Source: Cephalotus follicularis (lineage: Eukaryota; Streptophyta; Magnoliopsida; Oxalidales; Cephalotaceae). Taken from it: 64,000 bases of DNA. This document shows, piece after piece, positions 21,265 through 32,207 of the stretch. Location of the stretch: positions 67,555 to 131,554 of the forward strand of contig BDDD01002138.1 of NCBI GenBank assembly GCA_001972305.1. The letters run 5' to 3'. How positions within the stretch are numbered: position 1 is the stretch's first letter; each line of letters opens with the position of its first letter. The translations under genes and the position numbers were made by a program. A model generated the notes under the pieces. The model searched no databases. It was not told the origin of the DNA and was given only the letters and a program-made list of their open reading frames with translations.

Positions 21265-21665
21265 TTCTTTTCTGACCTTGGCAGAGGAGGAGGAGCAGAG
21301 CTGGGAGCTGTTGCCCGGGCATAGCTTCATCCAGAGCTGAATTTCAACTAGCTGAGGAGGAGGAACAAGAGGCACACGTGGCTTCGAGTAGACTTTGCCC
21401 TCCATAGATAAGTCAAACCCAATCCTCAAGTAGGCCCAATCTTATAGCCCAAATCGAGTGCTGAAGAGTCATGATATGACAAGTAAACTCCTTGGGCCAT
21501 GCCCCTTTAATTAATATCCATCGTTGCGCCGTAATTTAAGAATTTTTCACGACTGACGCTTCGGTGCCCATGCATAATCCCTTTGTTTCCCACTCCTGAT
21601 TTGACAAGGCGATTTCCACCGTTAAGATCAAAAGAGATCTATGGTTTGGATGCATTCCCAGACTC
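21265..21665. other. Upstream region of the antisense gene in TE-D
   Basis: No coding motif is seen. The 124-codon minus-strand frame at 21055-21429 runs across the LTR boundary and has no recognisable domain. Parts resemble the matching region of TE-E, for example ccaccgttaagatc here and 'gaccgttcaatctt' on the minus strand of E. Confidence 0.45.
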
Positions 21666-21673
21666 TTTAAATA
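21666..21673 (+). promoter_or_regulatory. TATA-like box of the TE-D antisense gene
   Basis: TTTAAATA lies 237 bp upstream of the ATG at 21903. In TE-E a TTTAAAT on the coding strand lies 240 bp upstream of the equivalent ATG. The shared spacing supports a real core promoter, with the start site not determined. Confidence 0.5.
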
Positions 21674-21902
21674 CTTCTCTCATTTGATGAGGATTTTTTT
21701 ACGCTTTCTCACTTTCTAGAATCCCCAAAATCTTCTGGAAATCTCTTGCTCTCATAACCTTCAAGTTCAACCTTTTCGTTTCTTCCTTCACCCAGATTCT
21801 TAGGTGAATAACTTCCCTCAGTCTGTTCTCATTTTCTGTTTGAAATCCCTAAGGTTTCATATGTCAACTGCATCTTCGTCTTCCTCTCTCTCTGAAAGCT
21901 CC

Positions 21903-24614
21903 ATGGCCAGAAATAAACAAACCAGGAGGATCATTAGAAGGCCCGAGGATGTAGCCCAAGCATCAACGGGGGTTACGATTGCTGAGCGCCCCCTCAATAT
22001 AGAAGTGGAGATTGAGGCCTCGGCTGCCGGGGTTTCCAACGTAGCAGCGACAAAGGCTGGGTCCAAATTTTCAGGACCTACTTTGGCCAAACCACGATAC
22101 TCCCGAGGAAGCTGGCTGAGTTAGTCAAAGAGTACTCCATCCCTGGTAGCCTACACTTGGAGATCCGTGCTGATTCCATGACGGTCACGGGCTAAGGCTT
22201 CCCCTGCCCCTCTTTGCCAAGATCATCCTCGAGCATTACCAAATCCACCCCTCGATGCTCCAGGCACAGTCCTGAGGATTTATCATTAGATTTCTAGTGA
22301 GGTGCTTGGAGTCCGGGGTGACTGGCATGGTGAGCCTGTTCAAGGAGTTCCACATCTTGAATGCTTCCCCAAAAAAGCGCGATTTCTACTTGAAATCCCG
22401 TGCAAAGATGATCAGGTTGTTGGCCGAGAACACTAAGATGGTTAAGAACTAGAGGGAGAAATATTTCATGGTCATGAACCTCCCAGGCTTCATGCCCAGT
22501 CCTTGGAGTGATACCCTGGACACAGTTGGCCTAAACCAGAGGATGACCTTGACCACGGCCAGGAAGACTGATCTGGGGAAGCTTCTGGTTCTTACCCCCG
22601 AGGAGGTGCTCGTGGTGGTCTCTGAGATCCGGCTGCGGAGACTTGGGCTAAGCGTGTCCCCGGGCCGTAGGGATAGCCTAGAACTGGATGCAGAGGAGGT
22701 TCCCATGGAGATTGAGAGAGGAAGGGACCAGGATATCCGAGGTGAAATTGCATCCTCGGATACCGTTGAAGAGGAGAGTCGTACTTTGCTTTCCTCTAAA
22801 GTCTTTTATTTATTTTTGCTTCATTATTTGTTGTTGATGTGTTACTGATTACTTCTTTGTGATCTTCTGCAGAGATGACAAATCGAGAAATGACCATGGA
22901 CGTCGTCAAGGCTACACGACAGCAAGCCAGGGTGATAAACCCTGAGGAGCAGAGGTAAGAGGCTGCCAGGAAGAAAAAGGCCTTTGAAAGAAGAAAAGCC
23001 CTCCAGAAGACCACTATTGGGGCGCGAAAGGGGGCGGCCAAGTAGCTGCTGAAAAGTCCAGGGCCGAGGAGCATGCCCGGAAGAGGGACAAGGAGGCCAG
23101 GGCCAGGGATGAGGTGGACAATGAGACCAGGACCAGAGACGTGGCCGATGAGTCCAGGGCTAGGGCCGAGGGGGCCATGGATACCCTGGTCAGGGTTACT
23201 AAGGTAGCAAAGGACCAATGTGGCCGTGGGGGCCAGGACTGAGGAAATAAGGGCCGAGATTGCTCGAGGCAAACGGCTCTGTTCTTATGTGCTTGACCAT
23301 CCTTCGAGGAGGCACAGGACAGAGGAGATAGATGCTTCTTAGGATCTGCCCACCTAGGAGGGCTCCCAGGACCATGCCCTCGCTTATCCTGCCAAGGAGA
23401 TGGAGAAGATCAGCAAGGTCCTCAACGCTCTTGGTGGGTTAGGGGTGAACTTGAAAATGCCGGGGGTCACCGTTACACTGGGCTAGACTGGTCTCTTTCT
23501 CCACGAGTTGGAAACGAGGAAGGACTGGGACGCTTGCCACCTTTGGACTCACCTCTTCCAGAGTTGCTTCAGGGTTAGTAAGATTTTTCTAACCTTTTGA
23601 TATCAGTGGATCCTTTATTTTCCTTTAACTGTACATTCTTTTTTTCAGCTCATGAACGATGCCCAACTTGCAATGGAGAGGATTGACCAGGAGAGGGCCC
23701 TGCTTGAGCAACTTGGGACTGAAAACGTTGAGCTTAGGAGGTAGCAGGTCGTGCTATGGGCCCAACTTGATGATGTGATTGGGGTCCAGGAGATCATTAC
23801 TGCTGAAAAGGATAAAGCCCTCAAAGATCTGGCGAGGGAGAAAAAGAAAAGGCTAGCTGCAGCCAACAAAATCGACCTCCTTGAAAAGAAACTGAAGGAC
23901 TACGGCGAGAGGCTCGACAAGCATCAGGAACTCGAGCGGGGCCGGACCAGAGCTACCGCGGAGAGGGCCGTTCTTGACTTCAAGGATTCCACGGAGTTTC
24001 GAGATGCTGAGGACAGAGCCGTGGAGAACTTCAAAGCTTCCATGGAGTTTCAGGATGCTATGGCCCAGGTCGTGAACAACTTCAAGGCCTCTGGGGATTT
24101 TAACAAAGAGGTCTTTAAGAAGTCCTCGGTCTTCTTTCGTCGAGGATTTTACTCCTGTCGAAATATGGTCGAATATCATCATGAGCTTCCACTGGATTCC
24201 ATCATTTGCGGGCCTTCGGTGACTGAGTATGACTTCATTCCTAACGGGGTTGATGGTGCTGAGGAAAGAGCTTTTTGAGCCTTTGACGAGGATCAGAGTC
24301 ATGCTTGGGATCTTGAGTGGATACCTGAGGGTCGCGACATGCTCTTATTCCTTGATACTGCTGAGGAGCCTGGGGCTGAGCCTTCGGCCGCGGAGCCCAT
24401 CTCTCCTATCCTCGATGAGGATCCCACTGTTGATGCCCCCGCTGAAGATCCTGTTCTTGATCCCCTGGCTGAGGGTTCTTTGCCTGGACTCGTGACTGAG
24501 GATTCTCTTAACAAGCGCATGGCTGAAGATCCTCCTCCTCTTCCTGCTGAACCAACTCTTGTGGATCCTCCTCCTCCCATGGCGCATGCCATCCCATCAG
24601 GGAATGAAGATTAG
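21903..24614 (+). pseudogene. TE-D additional gene, antisense to gag-pol, spliced
   Basis: Chosen start: MARNKQTRRIIRRPEDV at 21903, because the equivalent frame in TE-E begins MARVKQTARQ at the same place; an in-frame upstream ATG at 21804 exists. The first exon resembles the Pfam 'putative gypsy type transposon' domain (about 22080-22600; 'GWVQIFRTYF', 'MVMNLPGFMPSPWSD'). An acceptor at 22872 and a 75-nt intron at 23574-23648 separate three exons. The last exon is a long coiled coil (23650-24000), then repeats of 'FKxSxEFxDA', 'YSCRNMVEYHHELPLDSI' and an acidic Pro-rich tail ending HAIPSGNED. Frameshifts near 22080 and stops (22124, 23744, 24276) disrupt it. Function unknown. Confidence 0.75.
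23574..23648 (+). other. Conserved 75-nt intron of the TE-D antisense gene
   Basis: Donor CAGG/GTTAGTAAG, pyrimidine-rich run and acceptor TTTTTTTCAG/CTCATG. The TE-E antisense gene has an intron of exactly the same length at the matching place (51572-51646). An earlier acceptor, GATCTTCTGCAG, ends at 22872; its donor is uncertain. Confidence 0.65.
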
Positions 24615-25218
24615 AATATATTTTTATCTTGTTTTGCCTTGTAATTTTTCTGTTTTTGCAATGTACACACTTCTTTTTTATCAATGAAGCCATACTTTTA
24701 CACCTCGGGTGTCTTTTACTTTCTGCTTTATTTATGTGGTGCGCTTTGAACGCTCAAGCTTTAATTCATATTCGTAATCTCCTTGGGATAATTGAACATG
24801 AGTAATAAAAACTGAACACCCAAATGCATCGTTGTTCCCCTTGGGGATTTTGTCATAGTCTAACTGATAGACTTTGTAGTTTGGCCTTACAATTTTCAGG
24901 CCTGATTACCTAATCTACGTAGCCCCCTTAGGACACCTTATTTCAAAGGCGCGTAGATAAAAAGACTTAGTCTTTATGAGTTCTAGTGTGTTCGTAGACC
25001 AAGTTTTAGGTCTGATCGGGCAAGTTCTCATGGGTTTTCCAAGCAGGGTCTCGTCTGGTCCGTTATAGTTGAGTTGATCGGCGGCTGTTCACAGGTTTAA
25101 GGACATGAACATTGGGCCTCTGGTCCCTTGCGAACTTGGAACTATGATCTTTGCACACATGTTTTGAAGAAAAATTCAACTTTATTGACATTTCAAATTT
25201 TGTACAACTTACAAAGAA
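24615..25218. other. TE-D spacer between the converging antisense gene and integrase
   Basis: Non-coding. The antisense gene (plus strand) and gag-pol (minus strand) converge here, so both 3' UTRs and terminators should lie in it. It contains near-palindromic words such as ccccttgggga (24837) and cccccttagga (24924). The TE-E spacer has many similar CCTAAGGG words. Confidence 0.5.
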
Positions 25219-26146
25219 TCATTGGTAGTACTTCCTCAGGTGCCCGGCATTCCAAGCTCTGGGAATTTCCTTGCCCCCAAGAGTTTCAAGTTTGAATGTT
25301 CCCGGGCAGAGCACTCTCTTCACCTTGTATGGCCCTTCCCAGGTAGGGGCTAGCTTTCCTCTGGTACTAGTTGGATCAGCGATAGTTGAGTTGTGTATGA
25401 CTAGGTCTCCTTCCCTTAGTGGTTGGGGGCTTACCCTCTTGTTATAGAAACGGCTCACGCTCCGTCAGTAGGCAGCAACTTTGATGGCGACTTTATTCCT
25501 GAGCTCTTCTACTAGGTCAAGGAGGTATCTAAGTCCTTCTTCATTGTTCTCTTCGCTGAAATATACAACCCTTGGTGACTGTACACCAATCTCCACTGGT
25601 ATCATAGCTTCAGCTCCAAAACAAAGGTTGTATGGGGACTCCCCAGTTGTGGTCCAATGAGTGGTTCTATATGCCCATAGTACACTTGGTATCTCTTCTG
25701 TATATCTTCCTTTGCTGCCTTTAAGGCGCTTCTTCAAGACTGAGATAATTTCTCTATTGATCACCTCGGCTTGACCATTACTCTGGGGGTAGGCTACTGA
25801 AGCAAGCCTATGCTCTATCCTCCACTCTTTGCAAAAGTCACAAAACGCTTGGCAATCAAACTGTTTACCATTATCTAAGAGTGTTGTCCTCGGGACTCCG
25901 AATCTACAGATAATTGATTTCCATACAAAGCTCTCTGTGTTCTGTTCTGTGATCATGGCTAAAGGTTATGCTTCTACCCACTTGGTGAATTAATCTACAA
26001 CCACAATAAGAAACTTCCTCTGGCCTGTTGCCACGGGCAGTGGTCCGACGAAGTCCATCCCCCACTGCGCAAAAGGCCAAGGTGCTGTGATAGATGTCAA
26101 GGGCTGAGAAGGTCTTTTGCTTATATTGGCGTTCCTCTGACACTTA
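25219..26146 (-). pseudogene. TE-D integrase
   Basis: DDE integrase of a Tat-type gypsy element. It has 'WGMDFVGPLP' near the first catalytic Asp, 'DNGKQFD' with the second Asp (about 25850-25870) and 'NGQAEVINRE' with the catalytic Glu (about 25760-25790). A C-terminal segment follows, with 'SRFYNKRVSPQPLREGDLV' and 'GKLAPTWEGPYKVKRV', ending 'WNAGHLRKYYQ'. Stops at 25459-25464, about 25958 and about 25990 interrupt it, several of the TGG/CAG-to-TAG kind. The active protein would insert the element cDNA. Confidence 0.88.
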
Positions 26147-26872
26147 TCATATTTTCTTACAAAGTCTATGAGTTATTGGTGCATGGTTGGCCAAAAGTAG
26201 CCCTGCCTCAATAGTTTGTAGGACAAGGTTATGCCCCCCGTGTGGTTGCCACAAATTCCTTCGTGGACTTCCCTTAGAGAATAATCGGCCTCTAAGGGAG
26301 CCAAGCATCTTAGCCAGGGAAAGCAAAAGACCTTTTGTAGAGGATCCATCTCGAAGCTGATATTTGTTTGCTCTGTACACAAGTTTCCTTGCCTCCGAGG
26401 GGTCCTCGGGCAAAATCCCGTTCCTTAGCCAATTGATAAATGAGGTCATCCAGTTTGGCTCTTGTGGTAGGTCTATGTCCATCACATCTACTTCAGAGAT
26501 GGTGAGCCTATCCAGGTAGTCTACAAGCACTGTTTTATTTTTTTGCAGCTCCTCCGCCGTGGCTAGTTTTGATAACTGGTTTGCTCGGGCGTTTTTTGAT
26601 CTGGGTACTTTCAAAACTCTTAGAACTTCGAAGGCTGACTTCAAACTCTGGAAATGTGATAAGTACTTGGCCATTGAGTCTTCTCGGGTTTCGTACTCTC
26701 CACTTGCCAGGCCAACCACTAGCTGAGAATCACTGGAAGCTTCTATCTTTTGCACCTCCAAGAGCTTTGCAATTTTCAGCCCGGCTATCAGAGCTTCCCA
26801 GTCAACTTCGTTGTTTGTAGGTTTAAATCCAAACCTCAGAGCATACTCCAACGCCAAACCATATGGACTCAT
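26147..26872 (-). pseudogene. TE-D second (archaeal-like) RNase H and linker
   Basis: The text 'NNEVDWEALIAGLKIAKLLEVQKIEASSDSQLVVG' (read in two parts: NNEVDWEALIAGLKIAK; SSDSQLVVGLASGEYE) is the RVT_3-type RNase H that Tat/Ogre elements carry in addition to the usual RT-linked RNase H. The Glu and Asp of the active site are visible. The C-terminal part runs into the integrase zinc-binding region, with a frame change near 26330. Confidence 0.82.
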
Positions 26873-27241
26873 TTATACCAGCCCTGCTCCACTGCCAGTG
26901 ATGCAGGAAGAGCCATCCATGGACAACTTCCATAACCCCCTCTCACTTTCGGAGGGGTCCTTCTCAGTACACTCCGTGGGAGTATTATCTCCAACAAAGT
27001 CGGTCATGACCTGTGATTTGATTCCTGGCCTGGCTTCGAACATCACATCATACTCGCCTAGTTCAACTGACCATTTGATTAATCTTCCTGAGGTGTCAGG
27101 CTTTGCTAGAACTTGTTTGAGTGGTTTGTTAGTCAGAACCTTGATTGTATGGGCTTGAAAATATGGTGTTAATTTCCTGGCCGCTATGATCAGAGCATAG
27201 GTGAATTTCTCTACCTCTGGGTATCTCCCCTCTACATCATT

Positions 27242-28330
27242 TTAGGCCTTGCTTACGTAGTACACCGGCCTTTGTACTCTCTCCTCCTCCCTGACTAGCA
27301 CTGCACTCACTGCGCCCGAGGAGGCCGTAAGGTACAAATACAAGTCTTCCCTACCCTTAGGTTTTGAGATTAGAGGAGGAGAAGCCAGGTATTCCTTCAA
27401 CTTATTGAAGGCTTCTTGACATTCGTCGGACCGGGAAAATCCCTTGGGATCCCTGAGCACCTTGAAGAATGGGAGGCACTTCTCTGTTGATTTTGAAACA
27501 AACGTGCTCAGGGCTGCTATCTTTCCGTTCAGCTTTTGAACATCCCTGATGGTCTGGGGAGGCCTCATATTATGAATTGCTGATATCTTCTCCGGGTTGG
27601 TCTCTATTCCTCTGCTTGAGACCATGAACTCGAGGAACTTACCAGAGGTGGCCCCAAAAGTACACTTAGAAGGATTGAGTTTCATTTTGTATTTTCTTAG
27701 TACCTAAAATGTTTCCTCTAAGTCTTTAATGTGGGGGCTCCTGGCTGGCGTTTTCACGAGCATGTCATCAATGTAAACCTCCATGTTTCTCCCGATCTGA
27801 GGCTCAAAGATCTTGTTGACCAATCATTGGTAGGTTGCCCTTGCATTCTACAACCTAAAGGGCATGACCTTGTAGCAATACATCCCCCGGTCTGTGATGA
27901 AAGTTGTCTTGCTCTCGTCGGGCCCATACATGGGGATTTGATTGTACCCCGAGTATGCGTCCAAGAAACTTAACATTATGTACCCTGAGGTTGTATCCAC
28001 CAACTAATCGATTTTGGGGAGAGGGAAGTGATCCTTGGGACAAGCTTTGTTGAGGTCTGTGAAGTCAATACACATCCTCCACTTGCCATTTGATTTTTTG
28101 ACAAGGACTGGATTTGCCAGCCAGTCTGAGTAATGCACCTCCCTAATGAACTCCACTAGTAATAGCTTGCTCACCTCCTCGGCTATCGCCTGCTGCCTCT
28201 CAGGAGCGAAGTTCCTCTTCTTTTGCCTGGTCAGAGGCCTTATTGGATCCATACTTAGCTTGTGAACCATTACATTTGGGCTGATCCCAGGGACCTCCTC
28301 TGCTGACCAGGAAAATACATCTCTGTTATT
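27242..28330 (-). pseudogene. TE-D reverse transcriptase and first RNase H
   Basis: RT blocks in order: 'RQKKRNFAPERQQAI', 'GFIRE'-equivalent 'EFIREVHYSDWLANPVLVKK', 'WRMCIDFTDLNKACPKDHFPLP', 'SFLDAYSGYNQIPM', and the catalytic 'YIDDM' near 27765-27780. Then come 'LNPSKCTFG' and 'LNGKIAALSTFVSKS', followed by the degenerate first RNase H ('ASSGAVSAVLVREE', 'RPVYYVSKA'). Stops occur at about 28000, 27845 and 27705. RT copies the element RNA into cDNA. Confidence 0.9.
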
Positions 28331-28344
28331 TTAGAGGAATGTTA

Positions 28345-29046
28345 TTAATTCCCCATTCTCCATCTCTCCAAGCTGTAACCAACTTGGAAAACTCTTTCAG
28401 TATTACCCTCTTCCAGGGGCACTTGGATCACATCCTCAACAAGCCGTGGACGCTCAGGTTCCACATCCCCTCGGAGCTCCACATTCATAATAGAAAGTAC
28501 ATTTTCCTTCCCTTTATCCAATATGGCAGTCTTGTAGCACTCCCTAGCCACCTGTTGATCTCCTCTGGCTCCCCCCATTCCAAACCTTGTAGGGAATTTC
28601 ATCAACAAGTGTCTCGTGGACATTATCGCCTCCATCAGGTTCAGACCTGGCCGCCCAATTATCGCATTGTACGGGCTTAGAGTGTCCACTACCAGGAATG
28701 TCATCTGCACCTGGGTCTAGCGTGAGGCCGTGCCTGAAACCACGGACAGGTCGATGGATCCCAAAGGATGGACCATCTCCCCTGCAAATCCCACCAGTGG
28801 GGTTTTCACAGGCCTGAATTGGTCAATCAGTATCTTTAGCTGATCAAATGCATGTTTGTACAAGATATCGGCCGAGCTTCCGCTATCAATAAGAATTCTC
28901 TTCATACTGAAAAGTTCCACCAAGAGAGTTACCACCACTGGATCATCATGAGGGAGACGTACTCCCTCGTAGTCCACCTCGGAGAAGGATATCACCTCCT
29001 CATCTCTAACTGTTTTCAGCCTTTTGCTATGCTGAATTTGTTGCAC
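28345..29046 (-). pseudogene. TE-D aspartic protease region
   Basis: The active site ILIDSGSSADILY lies near 28865-28900, followed by 'FAGEMVHPLGSI', 'YNAIIGRPGLN' (flap-side motif) and 'STRHLLMKFPT'. A stop at 28717-28719 splits it. Protease would cut Gag-Pol. The matching text in TE-E (46011-46440) keeps the same residues. Confidence 0.88.
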
Positions 29047-30860
29047 AACAAGGGATTGCCTCCCATAGGCTTTTCTGGCATTTTTATGATCGCCACCAGA
29101 TGCGACTCCCCCAGAGATGGTGTGGATAACACCCCTGGGATACTGCTGCTGTTGCTCCGCTGGTTGCTGAGGAGCCTCTTCTCTTCGCTCCCTCCTTTAC
29201 TGAGGAGCATCTCTGTCCACATACTTGCGTAGGTGCCCCTTTCGAATCAGGTCCTCAATCTGATTCTTCAATTGCCTGCACTCGTCTGTATCGTGCCCGT
29301 GGTCACTATGGTACCGACAATATTTCTCTGTGTCCCTCTTCTCTACTGGGGATCTCAATGGCGCAGGCCACTGGATGAGGACCTTGTCATTTTCCACGGA
29401 AAGTATCCTAATACGTGTATCTAGGAGGGTGGGCAAAGTTGTTGTAGGCCAGGATTGGCGCCACTCCCCTGGGTGAACCATCCCTCCTGGACAGCTTATG
29501 CCTGAGGTCATCTTTGGGCAGCTCAGACCTTTCGTTCCTCTTCTTTTTCTTCTTGGGAGCATTTCGTGAATGCTCCCCTTTCTCCGCCTAATGGCCTGAC
29601 CAGGGTGTTTTTTGTTTCCTAGATACCATCTCTTCTTCGGCATTGACATACTTTTCTTCTCTCCTAGCAAGTCTGCCATATCCACCACAGGTTTCTTCAA
29701 AAGAGAGAAAGTGAAGGACGAGTTGTTCCTCAATCCGCTATTCAACGCTGCTAGGGTAAAAGATGGCTCCAGTTCTTTCACTGTGAGAGACTTCTTGTTG
29801 TATATGGTGAGGTAGTCTCTTAGTGATTCATCTCTCCCCTGCACCACGTAGATCAAATGGGTGGAATTCCTCCTCTGCGTGGTGCTGTTGAGGAACTTGG
29901 TCACGAATTGTTGCACAAATTGCTCAAAGTTCTCCACGGACCCCTTTGTCAAGGTTGAATACCACGACTGGGTAGCTCCAGTCAGTGTTGCCGGGAATCC
30001 TCGGTAAAGGGTCGCGTCCGAGGTTTGATGCACCAGCACGGCTTGAGTGTAGGTGCATACATGTTGGATGGGATCTGTGGTCCCATCATACTTATCGAGA
30101 CTCAGGAGCCAGAATCCGCTAGGGATACGCTCCTTCATGATTCCTTATGTGAATAGGTGGACGCTAATATTGCGCACCTCGGCCAGACATCCCCTTGGCA
30201 GATCGGCTCATCAGAGTCTTCTCTCCATGTCTGTGAGCCTTCTATTCATTGCTCGCTCCATGTCCTCAACGTACCTAGCCCTGCTAGAAACTCGTGACTC
30301 CCAGGCCAGTGTGGCTGGGTTCTCCAACCTGCTATCCCGCACTGTCCTAGTCCTACATGAAACATTGGAGCGCACTCGTGCCTCCTATGCACCCCTGGCA
30401 TCCCCTTGGGGATCCACCTCCATTGCTTGATGCTCAGAGTACTCTGGTCAGGGATCGTTAGGCTGATCCCGGGCAGTTGAGGACTTTGCCCTCTGAGATG
30501 CATCGATCTCGGGTCTCCTCCTCAGGGGAATATTATCCCCTGACCGCCTTGGGGGGAGCATGTCTCCCCTCGGAGGTTTCGCCTAGCACCTCTGGGGTGC
30601 TGTACCTCCACCACTGGCCTGGCAGGATCAGTTCGCCCTCGGCTGTTTGCTCGGGCAGGTCCGGCCTGGCCCCAGTTGGCTAGATTGGTTGCCAACAAAT
30701 TGGTGAGATGCTCCATTCCCTGGACGAGCTGATTGAGTTTCTCCCCAATAACGAGAGCTTGATCCTGAGCTGCAATTTGACCAGCTTCAGGAGGAAGAGG
30801 TGGAATCTCCTGTTGTCAGCTGTCAGTGGCTCCAGACTTGTTGTTTCTTCTCGGAGGCAT
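29047..30860 (-). pseudogene. TE-D gag
   Basis: The start MPPRRNNKSG at 30860 lies about 45 bp inside the primer site; TE-E gag starts MPLRRIANSE at the same position. A coiled N-terminal segment ('LVQGMEHLTNLLATNLANW') and an RG/Pro-rich linker follow. Next is the gag capsid-like domain at 29650-30138 ('WLLSLDKYDGTTDPIQHV', 'QSWYSTLTKGSVENFEQF', 'FVTKFLNST'). A basic region and the His-rich finger 'YCRYHSDHGHDTDECRQLK' (about 29255-29315) follow. Several stops and frame changes lie at 30140-30860. Confidence 0.85.
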
Positions 30861-30886
30861 GATTCTTGATGAGTTTTCGCTGCGAT

Positions 30887-30905
30887 TCCCACAGACGACA
30901 CCAAC
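30887..30905 (-). other. TE-D primer binding site
   Basis: On the minus strand GTTGGTGTCGTCTGTGGGAA follows the LTR end CATCAACA. It is a two-base variant of the TTGGCGCCGTCTGTGGGAA type used by Tat-lineage elements; TE-E has TTGGCGCCGTTTGTGGGAA. Confidence 0.75.
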
Positions 30906-31443
30906 TGTTGATGCAGGAATCCTTCATTCAACAGTATCCTACGTGGAGGACTTTGATTTGTTAGAGGAAACGCTAGGAAATGCCCCAGAAGAAAGTTTGG
31001 TGGTAGTGTTCCTGCACAAGTAGAACAAAGAAACTACGAAGGTCCAGGAGGTTGATCTCCCGGGGACACTCCGACGCTCAAGTTAGACAATGCATAGGAA
31101 GATTTAGGTTCTTTAGTATGTAAAAATGGCTGACCTCTTTAAAGTCGATGGTTTTAGTATTTATAGGCCTGGATTGTAACTGTTGAGTGTGGAATTCAGA
31201 GCTAAAGGGTATCCCTTAAAGAAATGCCGAGATTATTGGGCATTTCCCCTGATCTCCTCCGGATTTGGTGCTACCTTCCTTATTAGACGTGATTCCGTGG
31301 GTTGGCATCGTTTGGGAGTTATGGCGCATTAATGATTTGATTTTGTAATGCCAGATCTCGTGTCCATGCCTTAAGAAGACAACTGGCGTCTTCTCCCGAG
31401 GACGTGTGGCATCATACTTTAGAGGGGATTTTTTCCCATATCA
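30906..31443 (-). mobile_element. TE-D 5' LTR
   Basis: 538 bp. Plus-strand ends are TGTTGATG and CCATATCA, followed by the target duplication atatg (31444-31448). A TATA box (TATAAATA on the minus strand, about 31158-31165) is present. The other D LTR is about 529 bp when its two halves are added. Confidence 0.92.
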
Positions 31444-31448
31444 ATATG

Positions 31449-31654
31449 GAAACATGGAGCGCTTATGACAATTATAGCACAATCCGAATCTTTAATTTAA
31501 AGCAATCAATAAAGTAGTGGAAACGAGAAAAACTAAAAACATGATTAAAAATTGTCCAAAAAGGTCACCCAATATCTGCAAATAAACTGAATCAGAGGAA
31601 AATAACAAAACCGATATCATTAAAATAAACTCAACATTGCTGACGAATTTTAAC
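31449..31654 (-). mobile_element. TE-J segment between TE-D and TE-E
   Basis: 206 bp lie between the right target duplication of D and the left target duplication of E (ttaac, 31650-31654). By nesting logic this is the Harbinger element continuing from 10614, and it resumes at 54234. No coding motif is visible. Confidence 0.6.
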
Positions 31655-32164
31655 TGTTGTGAGAAAATTTTTACCCAAATAAACTATCACGTGTTCTCTG
31701 AAAATTCACCTATATGTCATCTGGAGCTACATATACGTGGTCAGACGATTCACAATTCAAAATGATAACGCACAACATAACGCTCTGGTGCAAAATAAGG
31801 GAAACGACGAGATACTCGGCCGTTTCCTATGGGTACAATAATCATCTCTGTAATGCAAGCTGATGGTGGGGAGGTGGTTATAACCAGGTGTTCCTATAAA
31901 TAACACAAAGCAACACTTTACATAGGTCAGTTAATTTGAGACTTAAAGAACCTTACTTTATCTTCTCTACCACTATCTGACTTAAGTATCGGAGAGTCCC
32001 CATGAGTAAAATCTCTTGGACCTTCGTTTAGTTTGCTTTTTGTGTGCAGGGAGGACCTCGAAACACATATCCTACATCATCATCGGAGCATACAGTGTGT
32101 TTTCCTCTACAAATCAAACCTCTACGCGTAGGGGACTGTTGTGGTGTTGATTTCGAATTCAATA
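31655..32164 (+). mobile_element. TE-E 5' LTR
   Basis: Begins TGTTGTGAGAAAATTTTTAC. Its last bases are CAATA where the other copy has CAACA. TATA box TATAAATAA at 31895-31903. A 'TTTGCTTTTTGTGTGCAGGGAGG' stretch (given here in part, about 32033-32055) is shared with the 3' copy and could be a splice acceptor. Confidence 0.92.
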
Positions 32165-32165
32165 G

Positions 32166-32184
32166 TTGGCGCCGTTTGTGGGAA
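32166..32184 (+). other. TE-E primer binding site
   Basis: TTGGCGCCGTTTGTGGGAA directly follows the LTR, the Tat-lineage form of primer site. Confidence 0.85.
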
Positions 32185-32207
32185 ACGCATCAAAAAGTTT
32201 TTGAGCC

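Larger units (their letters stand above)
10620..31443 (-). mobile_element. TE-D: Tat-lineage Ty3/gypsy retrotransposon, full span with nested insertion
   Basis: The two LTRs start tgttgatg and end ccatatca on the plus strand, and the element is flanked by atatg at 10615-10619 and 31444-31448. Gag, protease, RT, RNase H, a second (archaeal-like) RNase H and integrase run on the minus strand from 30860 down to 25219. The dual RNase H, the TTGGxGxCGT-type primer site and an extra ORF on the opposite strand before the 3' LTR mark the Tat lineage. C (10898-20992) is nested in the 3' LTR. Frames are broken by stops, so D is not autonomous now. Confidence 0.9.

Noticed and set aside
21055..21429. 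A 124-codon minus-strand frame next to the TE-D polypurine tract
   Set aside because: It crosses the LTR boundary and polypurine tract and has no counterpart in TE-E.
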